Assembly: GCA_020072905.1 (NCBI GenBank)
Contig: JAIQGB010000306.1
Location: 1-6,763, forward strand
Direction of reading: 5' to 3'
Origin: Terriglobia bacterium
GTDB lineage: Bacteria; Acidobacteriota; Terriglobia; UBA7540
Length of the DNA stretch: 6,763 bases
Positions 1 through 5,849 of the stretch are shown piece after piece. Below the pieces are notes generated by a model. It ran no database searches. It saw only the letters and a list, made by a program, of their open reading frames with translations, and was not told the DNA's origin. The translations under genes were made by a program, and so were the position numbers. Numbering within the stretch: the first letter of the stretch is position 1; each line of letters starts with the position of its first letter.

Positions 1-158
1 ACGTGCTCGTGCATAAGCGTGCGTCCCAGTCGGCTCGCGGCAATCGGTCCCCGCACGGTCATCACGCGCGGTCCCGTTTTCTCGCGGGAGAACAACGCGG
101 GGCTGCCCGCCATGCCCGCACCGAGCGCGGCGATCTGGAGGAATCTCCTCCGCCTCAT
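1..158 (-). CDS. Phosphotriesterase-family metallohydrolase with Tat-like signal peptide, N-terminal part
   Basis: The first 52 residues are visible before the gene leaves the left edge. It begins MRRRRFLQIAALGAG, a twin-arginine-type signal (RRRRFLQ followed by a hydrophobic stretch to about residue 23), so export of a folded metalloenzyme is likely. Residues 31-52 read RVMTVRGPIAASRLGRTLMH then EH. This is the typical opening of phosphotriesterase-homology proteins: a VxTVxGPI strand, then LGxTLxHEH, whose two histidines (50 and 52) are the first HxH metal ligands of the amidohydrolase barrel. Members hydrolyse lactones or phosphotriesters; the substrate here cannot be told. The gene follows the sulfite reductase on the same strand after 74 bases with no clear terminator, so co-transcription is possible. 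No good Shine-Dalgarno lies at the usual distance; a GGAGG sits about 16 bases upstream of the ATG inside a small inverted repeat. No in-frame alternative start lies just upstream. The family call is strong for so short a piece. Confidence 0.82.
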   Translation of the reverse strand, partial: MRRRRFLQIAALGAGMAGSPALFSREKTGPRVMTVRGPIAASRLGRTLMHEH

Positions 159-163
159 GATAG

Positions 164-179
164 GGAGGAAGTATCCTCC
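164..179. repeat. Short perfect inverted repeat upstream of the phosphotriesterase-like gene
   Basis: GGAGGAAGTATCCTCC on the plus strand is a perfect 6-base inverted repeat with a 4-base loop, 5 bases upstream of the start codon at 158. In the minus-strand transcript its 5' arm is GGAGGA, the only Shine-Dalgarno-like sequence near the start, and it would be paired with TCCTCC in the hairpin. It might therefore tune translation of the downstream gene. Chance cannot be excluded for so short a stem. Confidence 0.4.
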
Positions 180-232
180 TGCGGGGACGGATTGGCAATC
201 GAAAGCCGGGCGCGGTTTCCAATCCCGGTCGG

Positions 233-1972
<1,740 letters not shown>

Positions 1973-1979
1973 GTGTCGT

Positions 1980-1983
1980 CTCC
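1980..1983 (-). promoter_or_regulatory. Shine-Dalgarno site of the sulfite reductase gene
   Basis: GGAG on the minus strand lies 7 bases before the ATG at 1972, immediately after the U-rich tail of the attenuator terminator. This position decides the start: the alternative in-frame ATG at 2002 is upstream of it, inside the terminator stem. Confidence 0.75.
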
Positions 1984-2027
1984 AAAAACAAAAACCCACC
2001 ATCGAACCTGCGTCCGACGGTGGGTTT
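1984..2027 (-). terminator. Intrinsic terminator of the cysteine attenuator (3:4 hairpin)
   Basis: In the minus-strand RNA, AAACCCACCGTCG (2027-2015) pairs with CGATGGTGGGTTT (2004-1992): 13 pairs including one G-U, around a 10-base loop, followed by the T-rich run TTGTTTTT. The wobble is a G-U pair only in the minus-strand RNA and an A-C mismatch in the plus strand, which supports minus-strand function. It ends 12 bases before the sulfite reductase start, so it can only act as a regulated leader terminator. Confidence 0.88.
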
Positions 2028-2077
2028 GAATTAGACCGAAGCTAGTTAGGGAACTACTTCAAACCTCCACACGTCGG
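2014..2077 (-). promoter_or_regulatory. Antiterminator of the cysteine attenuator (2:3 pairing)
   Basis: In the minus-strand RNA, CCGACGTGTGGAGGTTTG (2077-2060) can pair with CAAACCCACCGTCGG (2028-2014): 15 base pairs in blocks of 6, 4 and 5, interrupted only by a bulged T and a bulged AG. The second strand is the whole 5' arm of the terminator, so this fold and the terminator exclude each other. The intervening loop holds the leader peptide stop codon and a 5-pair mini-hairpin (TAGTT/AACTA, 2043-2056). It would form when a ribosome stalls at the Cys codons upstream, leaving 2060-2077 free. Confidence 0.8.
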
Positions 2078-2128
2078 CACGGATGTGCAACAACACATGG
2101 CCATGCCGGTATGGAGGCAGAAACCCAT
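2054..2128 (-). CDS. Cysteine-rich leader peptide of a transcription attenuator
   Basis: A 24-codon reading frame from ATG at 2128 to TAG at 2056-2054, too short for usual gene calling. Its second part reads MAMCCCTSVPTCGGLK. Five of 24 residues are cysteine (4, 12, 13, 14, 20), and codons 12-14 are TGT TGT TGC in a row. It lies about 80 bases upstream of the sulfite reductase gene and is followed by mutually exclusive antiterminator and terminator hairpins, which is the organisation of amino-acid biosynthetic attenuators of the trp/his type. The peptide is inferred to act in cis only: ribosomes starved of Cys-tRNA stall at codons 12-14, and well-fed ribosomes reach the stop codon and mask 2060-2077. 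A weak AAAGAG lies just upstream of the ATG, but if the proposed promoter is right the message begins only about 5-7 bases before it. A later start at Met9 or Met11 would keep the Cys run. A metal-binding or RiPP-type peptide is a less likely alternative. Confidence 0.83.
   Translation of the reverse strand: MGFCLHTGMAMCCCTSVPTCGGLK
2075..2108 (-). promoter_or_regulatory. Pause hairpin of the cysteine attenuator (1:2), with Cys codons at its apex
   Basis: In the minus-strand RNA, CGGCATGG (2108-2101) pairs with CCGTGCCG (2082-2075), 8 pairs with one G-U. After a CC bulge, ATGTG (2098-2094) pairs with CACAT (2087-2083) around a TTGTTG loop. The three consecutive Cys codons (2087-2095) form the apical arm and loop, so a ribosome stalled on them melts the hairpin. 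Its 3' arm shares the CCG at 2075-2077 with the antiterminator strand, so the two folds compete. Confidence 0.78.
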
Positions 2129-2140
2129 AGACTCTTTGTC

Positions 2141-2169
2141 AGGCTAGCGCCAGAAACGCTCAAAGTCAA
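2141..2169 (-). promoter_or_regulatory. Putative sigma70-type promoter of the leader peptide/sulfite reductase transcript
   Basis: On the minus strand, TTGACT (2169-2164) and TAGCCT (2146-2141) are spaced by 17 bases. The -35 box matches consensus at five of six positions; the -10 box keeps the three most conserved positions (T, A and final T). Transcription would start near 2135-2133, which puts the leader ATG only about 5-7 bases from the 5' end. The distance to the attenuator fits, but the start site is not proven by sequence. Confidence 0.5.
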
Positions 2170-2219
2170 CAACAATTCCATTTATGCTTGGGATTACAGT
2201 TCTCGATGGCTCCACGAAA

Positions 2220-2244
2220 CGGTCAGGGGCCCGTCCCCTGGCCG
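2220..2244 (+). promoter_or_regulatory. GC-rich hairpin of unknown role
   Basis: CGGTCAGGGG pairs with CCCCTGGCCG around a 5-base CCCGT loop: 10 pairs, one of them G-U in plus-strand RNA. A GGCATTTTG sequence follows, so it resembles a weak intrinsic terminator. No plus-strand gene is visible upstream in the window that it could terminate. Its 3' arm can alternatively pair with GGCCAG at 2269-2274, which is followed by TTTTGT. Confidence 0.35.
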
Positions 2245-2373
2245 GCATTTTGTCGCTTGATTGTTATAGGCCAGTTTTGTAGACTAGAGTCGGGGCGAGC
2301 GCGCACGGCCTGCCCGGTCGGGACGGGCGAGCGTTCGAGGACGGAGGAGGGACGGCGACGAAAACAAAAAGCT

Positions 2374-2408
2374 GAGGAAACGAACCCACGATGTCCTTTA
2401 GAATCAAC
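2374..2408. repeat. Imperfect direct repeat, copy 1
   Basis: A 35-base unit starting GAGGAAACGAACCCACGAT. It recurs 102 bases downstream at 2476-2510 with three mismatches. The two copies flank a cluster of heptamer repeats. No transposase or terminal inverted repeats are seen. Confidence 0.75.
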
Positions 2409-2422
2409 GAATGGGCAGAATC

Positions 2423-2450
2423 CAGAAGCCAGAAGTCAGAAGTCAGAATA
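2423..2450. repeat. Short tandem heptamer repeat (CAGAAGT)n
   Basis: Four consecutive heptamers: CAGAAGC, CAGAAGT, CAGAAGT and a degenerate CAGAATA. Heptamer arrays of this kind are known as short tandemly repeated repetitive sequences in several bacterial groups, best documented in cyanobacteria. The array is intergenic. Confidence 0.75.
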
Positions 2451-2475
2451 TATGGCGCCGCGCGACGCTGCAGAA

Positions 2476-2510
2476 GAGGAAACAAACCCACGATCTCCTT
2501 TGGAATCAAC
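2476..2510. repeat. Imperfect direct repeat, copy 2
   Basis: Second copy of the 35-base unit (GAGGAAACAAACCCACGAT and onward), differing from the copy at 2374-2408 at three positions. The spacing of 102 bases between copies suggests a duplicated intergenic cassette rather than a mobile element. Confidence 0.75.
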
Positions 2511-2577
2511 ACGAGTCTTCCGGCTACGAACCCAACCGAGGGTCGGGCAAACCGCCATGCCTAGTCTGCTCATTCCG

Positions 2578-2606
2578 CTTTCAAATCACTCGGATTCACC
2601 TATAAT
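2578..2606 (+). promoter_or_regulatory. Putative promoter of the first PilZ gene
   Basis: A perfect TATAAT lies at 2601-2606. The best -35 candidates are weak (CTTTCA at 2578 with a 17-base spacer, or TTTCAA at 2579 with 16). Transcription would begin near 2613. This makes the in-frame ATG at 2605, which overlaps the -10 box, unusable and points to 2626 or 2641 as start codon. Confidence 0.5.
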
Positions 2607-2625
2607 GGGGATTCGTTCTTCTCGA

Positions 2626-3486
2626 ATGCCTCAACCCGCGATGCTGCCTACCGATCAATCCAGGCGACGGACCGAGCGCGTCCTGCTGCGCATCCCCATC
2701 GAAATCTCCGGGGAGGACTTGGAAGGGGTCAGCTTCAAGGAAAAGACCTACACCCTGGTCATCAACCGCAACGGGGCGCGCGTCGCGCTGCACGCCAATG
2801 TCCAACCGGGAACCGTCGTAACCGTCAAGAACCCGCAGACCTCACTTTCCGCTCGCTTCCGGATCGTCGGCCCGACGTCGCGGTCGCTGGGTGAAATCCC
2901 CGAATGGGGCGCGGAGTGCCTGGAGCTCGGAGTGGATTTCTGGGGGATTTCCTTCCCCGAGAAAGGCGGAAGAGCCCCCCAGCCGGAACTGGTTGATGCC
3001 CTCATTCAATGCGCGGTGTGCCAATCGCAGGAATTGGCGCAGTTGACGATGGATCAGTATCGGGCCGCGAGCCAGGCGCCGGTCCGCCGACCGTGCGCCA
3101 AATGCGGCAAGGTGACCGAATGGCAATTTGCTTCCAAGGAGGCTCGGGAAGGAACTGTCTCCCCGACGAAGCCATCGACCGGGGGGACTCCTTCCCCGAG
3201 CGAACAAGGGGAAGAGCGACGGGTGGCAAAGCGCTTGACTGTGAAGCTTCCGATTCGCGTTCGGCTGCAGGATGGGAGGGAGGAAGTAACCAAAACTGAG
3301 AATCTATCCAAGTCAGGTATCTGTCTTGCCTCCAGTCTGAACATGAAGCCAGGCGACAGAGTCCTCGTGACCGTCGGCTATACTCCGGGCGGGAAGGAGA
3401 GCGAGATTCCTGCTGAAGTCATGTGGCGCCGGGAACTCGCCGAGGCCGGGGGAGCACTCTACGGCATTTACCTCCAACAGTCCTGA
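2626..3486 (+). CDS. PilZ - zinc ribbon - PilZ protein, probable cyclic-di-GMP receptor (first copy)
   Basis: A 286-residue protein with three parts. Residues 13-111 form a PilZ-like barrel with an RxxxR at R14/R18 (RRRTER) but a shortened second motif, NRNGARVA at 47-54, in place of [DN]xSxxG. Residues 129-160 hold C129-x2-C132 and C157-x2-C160, a four-cysteine zinc-ribbon-like knuckle. Residues 197-286 are a canonical PilZ domain with R199-x3-R203 and N226-L-S-x-x-G231, the residues that bind cyclic-di-GMP in known PilZ proteins. No signal peptide or membrane segment is seen, so it is cytoplasmic. The start is uncertain: 2626 and 2641 are both possible with no clear Shine-Dalgarno; the upstream extension to 2188 is rejected. 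The next gene is a paralogue with the same three parts. Output partner (motility, polysaccharide, transcription) cannot be inferred. The PilZ call for the second domain is firm; the first is homologous to its counterpart in the neighbour but degenerate. Confidence 0.85.
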   Translation: MPQPAMLPTDQSRRRTERVLLRIPIEISGEDLEGVSFKEKTYTLVINRNGARVALHANVQPGTVVTVKNPQTSLSARFRIVGPTSRSLGEIPEWGAECLELGVDFWGISFPEKGGRAPQPELVDALIQCAVCQSQELAQLTMDQYRAASQAPVRRPCAKCGKVTEWQFASKEAREGTVSPTKPSTGGTPSPSEQGEERRVAKRLTVKLPIRVRLQDGREEVTKTENLSKSGICLASSLNMKPGDRVLVTVGYTPGGKESEIPAEVMWRRELAEAGGALYGIYLQQS

Positions 3487-3537
3487 ATTCAATTACTTAG
3501 TGATGTTCTGACGCCAACCAACGAGGTCTTTCGGTGG

Positions 3538-3555
3538 TGCCCTCACCCAAGGGCA
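3538..3555 (+). promoter_or_regulatory. Small hairpin between the PilZ genes
   Basis: TGCCCT pairs with AGGGCA around a 6-base CACCCA loop. No T-run follows, so it is not a typical intrinsic terminator. It lies 52 bases after the first PilZ stop and may be part of the leader of the second gene. Confidence 0.3.
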
Positions 3556-3560
3556 TGTGA

Positions 3561-3581
3561 TGACTTCCTGGGCGGAGGTCA
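3561..3581 (+). promoter_or_regulatory. Hairpin covering a GGAGG upstream of the second PilZ gene
   Basis: TGACTTCC (3561-3568) pairs with GGAGGTCA (3574-3581), 8 pairs with one U-G, around a 5-base TGGGC loop. The 3' arm contains GGAGG, the best Shine-Dalgarno match in the region, 4 bases before a TTG codon at 3583 in frame with the PilZ gene. If that TTG is used, the stem would mask its ribosome-binding site. If the ATG at 3646 is the start, the hairpin is only leader sequence. Confidence 0.35.
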
Positions 3582-3645
3582 CTTGGAGTTTCCACTGCCC
3601 ACCTGGCTAATTGCTTCCTTTGGCCGCCCGATTGCCGGAAAGTGG

Positions 3646-4521
3646 ATGGCTTGCCTAAGCCAAGGTGAGTACGACACTACGTCCGCAGACCCGATTGCTC
3701 AGACCCCTGACCAACGACGACGTACCGAACGCATTCTGCTTCGCATCCCCATCGCGGCGCGGGGCACGGCTGCGGACGGAAAGCCCTTCACGGAAAAGAC
3801 CCATACGCTGGCGATTAACCGCGATGGGGCACGGATCGCTGCGGTATCTCCACTCGTCGTCGGAGCGAAGATTACCCTCACCAACCTCCAGAACAATATG
3901 ACCGCTCCCTTTCGGGTTGTCATCCGGATCGAGAAATCACTCAGTGGAAATCCGGAATGGGGCGTGGAGTGCCTTGAGCCGCAATTGAATTTCTGGGGAA
4001 TCTTCTTTCCGGAGAAGACGCCGGGAACTGCCAAGGACGAATTGATCGACGTCCTTTTGGAATGCTCGCGGTGCCACACGAGGGAACTCGCTCAACTGAC
4101 GCTCAAGGATTACCAGACCATCCTGACGCAGCCATCTCTCGAGCGCGAATGTAAGTCTTGCAGAGCGGCGACGCGATGGACATTTGGCCTCGTCGAGGGT
4201 GACAAGCGGGGGAAAACTCCGCCAGCTGCTGCTCGAGACGCTTCTCCCCAGTCCGCCGAGCGGCGGCGGGCCAACCGCGTGACCGTCGAGCTGCCCGTGC
4301 GGATTCGGCTCGAGGAGATCGGCCGGACGGAGAACCTCTCCACAACCGGCGTTTGCTTCAGTTCAACGCTGGGGATGAAAGTGGGGGACTGCGTGCGATT
4401 GACCGTCGGCTACACGCCCGGAGGCAACGACAAAGAAGTCTCAGCGCGTGTCGTTTGGAAACAGGAACGAGAGGGAGGGAACTGCTTCCTCTATGGCGTG
4501 GAACTCCAGGAAGACAGTTAG
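3646..4521 (+). CDS. PilZ - zinc ribbon - PilZ protein, probable cyclic-di-GMP receptor (second copy)
   Basis: Paralogue of the preceding gene. Taken from ATG 3646 it has 291 residues; a TTG at 3583 with GGAGG would give 312. The TTG is less favoured because the extra 21 residues have no counterpart in the sister protein. Counting from the TTG, the first PilZ-like domain starts at RRRTERILLR (R46/R50) with the same shortened NRDGARIA motif (79-86). The zinc knuckle is C161-x2-C164 and C190-x2-C193. The C-terminal canonical PilZ domain has R228-x3-R232 and N251-L-S-x-x-G256. Shared signatures with the first copy include WGxECLE, FWGI followed by FPEK, ELAQLT between the Cys pairs, and VGYTPGG near the end. 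Tandem duplication followed by divergence is the simple explanation. It is cytoplasmic, with no membrane segment. It converges on the minus-strand gene ending at 4557, 35 bases away, with no clear terminator between them. Confidence 0.85.
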   Translation: MACLSQGEYDTTSADPIAQTPDQRRRTERILLRIPIAARGTAADGKPFTEKTHTLAINRDGARIAAVSPLVVGAKITLTNLQNNMTAPFRVVIRIEKSLSGNPEWGVECLEPQLNFWGIFFPEKTPGTAKDELIDVLLECSRCHTRELAQLTLKDYQTILTQPSLERECKSCRAATRWTFGLVEGDKRGKTPPAAARDASPQSAERRRANRVTVELPVRIRLEEIGRTENLSTTGVCFSSTLGMKVGDCVRLTVGYTPGGNDKEVSARVVWKQEREGGNCFLYGVELQEDS

Positions 4522-4556
4522 CGCATTTTGGTGGCTTCGCTTCGCCTAGGAATACC

Positions 4557-5303
4557 TCATTGCTGCGGTTTTCTCACCGCCTCGATACCCGCCGCGGGGA
4601 TTGACACGCGCTCGACGCGGTCCTGACTGTCCGCCCACAGGTCGATCCGAGCCAAGTCGGTCGTGATCACCAGATGTCTCAGGTTTCGCTTTTCGCCTCC
4701 CACTTCGACTTGTTCCTTCCCGACATCCTCGACGTTCAGAGACCCCGGCAGAGCCTCCTGAGGAATGAAGGCGTGGAAGGCCTGTTTGCCGCCTGGGGTC
4801 CGCCGATAGCGCTGGATAACTAGTTGATAATGATGAAACACGTTGCTATCCAGGATGACGACGTCCTTCGGCAGCTCGAACTCGCGCTCGTCGGCTTGGC
4901 CGGTGACGGTGCGGTAGTGAGCCTTCGCAGGCGTCGAGCGGAAGTCTACGCTGAGCTCCGACGACTGGGCGCTTTTTTGGCTCCAGGAATACGTCAAGGG
5001 CTCGAAGTCGGAATTCATCACGAGCTTTGGGGAAGTCCTAAACTCGAAGCTCTTGCCGTCTTGTTCGACGCGAAGTTCGATTTTGGCCTCCGCTTCAACT
5101 TGGTGGGAGGAGGACTTGATCGCGAACGTCTCCGTGCCGATGGGCCGTCCCGCCTGGCTGACGACGAAGACGCCTCGGTCGTTGACCTCGCGTGGCGGAG
5201 CGCCGAGCAGGATCGGGTGTGCCGCGCACACCAGTGCCAGGGGGATGCTCAGGACGGCGATCCGGACCGAAATCCGTCGGGCTCGATCGCGTGAATGGAG
5301 CAA
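4557..5303 (-). CDS. Secreted protein of unknown function, downstream of shikimate kinase
   Basis: From TTG at 5303 the protein has 248 residues. The start is chosen because GGAGG lies 6 bases upstream and because it gives a standard signal peptide: a basic n-region (HSRDRARRISVR) and a hydrophobic core at 15-34. A longer in-frame extension to 5384 would read through the shikimate kinase C-terminus and is rejected. The mature part has no cysteines and looks mostly beta: GVFVVSQAGRPIGTETFAI (44-62), then alternating short strands and FHAFIPQE (176-183). The C-terminus reads IDLWADSQDRVERVSIPAAG (220-239). This strand pattern, with an opening GRxIGxExF and a closing LWxDxxxRVxRVSIP, resembles DUF3108-like periplasmic proteins of unknown role, but that link is tentative. 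The start codon lies two bases after the stop of the shikimate kinase frame, so the two genes form one operon with probable translational coupling. Confidence 0.75.
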   Translation of the reverse strand: MLHSRDRARRISVRIAVLSIPLALVCAAHPILLGAPPREVNDRGVFVVSQAGRPIGTETFAIKSSSHQVEAEAKIELRVEQDGKSFEFRTSPKLVMNSDFEPLTYSWSQKSAQSSELSVDFRSTPAKAHYRTVTGQADEREFELPKDVVILDSNVFHHYQLVIQRYRRTPGGKQAFHAFIPQEALPGSLNVEDVGKEQVEVGGEKRNLRHLVITTDLARIDLWADSQDRVERVSIPAAGIEAVRKPQQ

Positions 5304-5305
5304 CT

Positions 5306-5700
5306 TCAGCCTCCTCCCAAGTGGCCAAGACTCAGCCGCATGATCTGCTCGGCCACCTCTTCGGGGTCGCGGCCTTCGGTGCACACGCAGTGGTCGGCGC
5401 GCCGGCAGTAAGGAAGCCGCTGCTCGAGCAACTGCGCAAAGCTTGCGGGGTCACGGAAAAGATGATGGCCGGTTCGGCTTTCGAGGCCTCGATGAGGGCC
5501 GCGCGTTCAATTTCGCGGAAGAACGCTTCCCCGGCCTGTTCGAACATCTGGCGGATCGTGGTCCCCTGGCCGGCCTCAATCGTGGTGTCGAGGTCGATGA
5601 AAGGCCAACGGAGCTTCCGGGCCAGCACCGCGCCCACCGTGGATTTACCGACACCCATGAATCCGAGAAGGTAAATCAGTCGTCTTCGTCGTCGCGTCAT
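5306..5700 (-). pseudogene. aroK: Shikimate kinase gene with internal out-of-frame deletion
   Basis: Shikimate kinase phosphorylates shikimate in the chorismate pathway. From ATG 5700 the first 80 residues are typical: P-loop G13-FMGVGKS-T21, the shikimate-binding FIDLDTTIE (D36, D38) and FEQAGEAFFREIE with the binding Arg. After EPAII (about 5461) homology in this frame stops; the frame runs on as unrelated sequence to a stop at 5332. The family's C-terminus is present in another frame: LFRDPASFAQLLEQRLPYCR at about 5461-5402, followed by the RADH and EEVAEQIM segments, ending GHLGGG-stop at 5306. Between the halves about 45 codons are missing by comparison with E. coli AroK, including the GGG shikimate loop and the lid Arg/RPL segment. 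The encoded protein should be inactive. Either the chromosome has a true deletion, or an assembly error removed the segment. The intact arrangement of the tail with the next gene shows the ancestral end of the gene is preserved. Confidence 0.8.
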
Positions 5701-5738
5701 CAGAGGTTTGCTGCTGCGGCCGCGATTTCCCGTCACAC

Positions 5739-5768
5739 ATTATAGGCGCGGGCTCGAGATCCGCGCAA
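5739..5768 (-). promoter_or_regulatory. Putative promoter of the shikimate kinase operon
   Basis: On the minus strand a perfect TATAAT (5744-5739) is preceded by TTGCGC (5768-5763) with an 18-base spacer. Transcription would begin near 5732, leaving about a 32-base leader to the ATG at 5700. A GTG at 5736, in frame with the kinase, is too close to the -10 box to be transcribed, so 5700 is the better start. Confidence 0.55.
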
Positions 5769-5849
5769 CACGTGTCAGGGCAGACTCGCGAATAACGCCG
5801 AGGGGCGAAGATGGGAAGGCACCCGTCACCCACCTCGCACGCTTTCGGC

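Larger units (their letters stand above)
2170..2600. other. Non-coding stretch between the attenuator promoter and the first PilZ gene
   Basis: About 430 bases with no credible gene. A reading frame continuous with the downstream PilZ gene extends back to 2188, but its composition (low-complexity Arg/Glu/Lys/Ser, encoding repeat DNA) and the lack of any domain or ribosome-binding site argue that it is not translated. The stretch holds a GC-rich hairpin (2220-2244), a small GC inverted repeat (GCCCG/CGGGC at 2312-2328), heptamer repeats (2423-2450) and a 35-base direct repeat (2374-2408 and 2476-2510). Confidence 0.6.

Noticed and set aside
1973..2002. Ten-residue N-terminal extension of the sulfite reductase from ATG 2002
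   Set aside because: This ATG lies inside the 3' arm of the terminator hairpin and the extension is translated from its T-run. A proper GGAG serves the ATG at 1972.
2036..2135. A metabolite riboswitch (for example a SAM type) upstream of the sulfite reductase
   Set aside because: The leader has no recognisable aptamer core, whereas the Cys-codon peptide and the alternative hairpins explain the whole region.
2188..2625. Upstream extension of the first PilZ gene
   Set aside because: The translation is low-complexity repeat DNA with no match in the paralogue, and a TATAAT box lies between it and the PilZ domain.
5304..5384. N-terminal extension of the secreted protein at 4557-5303
   Set aside because: The extension is the shikimate kinase tail read in another frame; a GGAGG-served TTG at 5303 gives a clean signal peptide.
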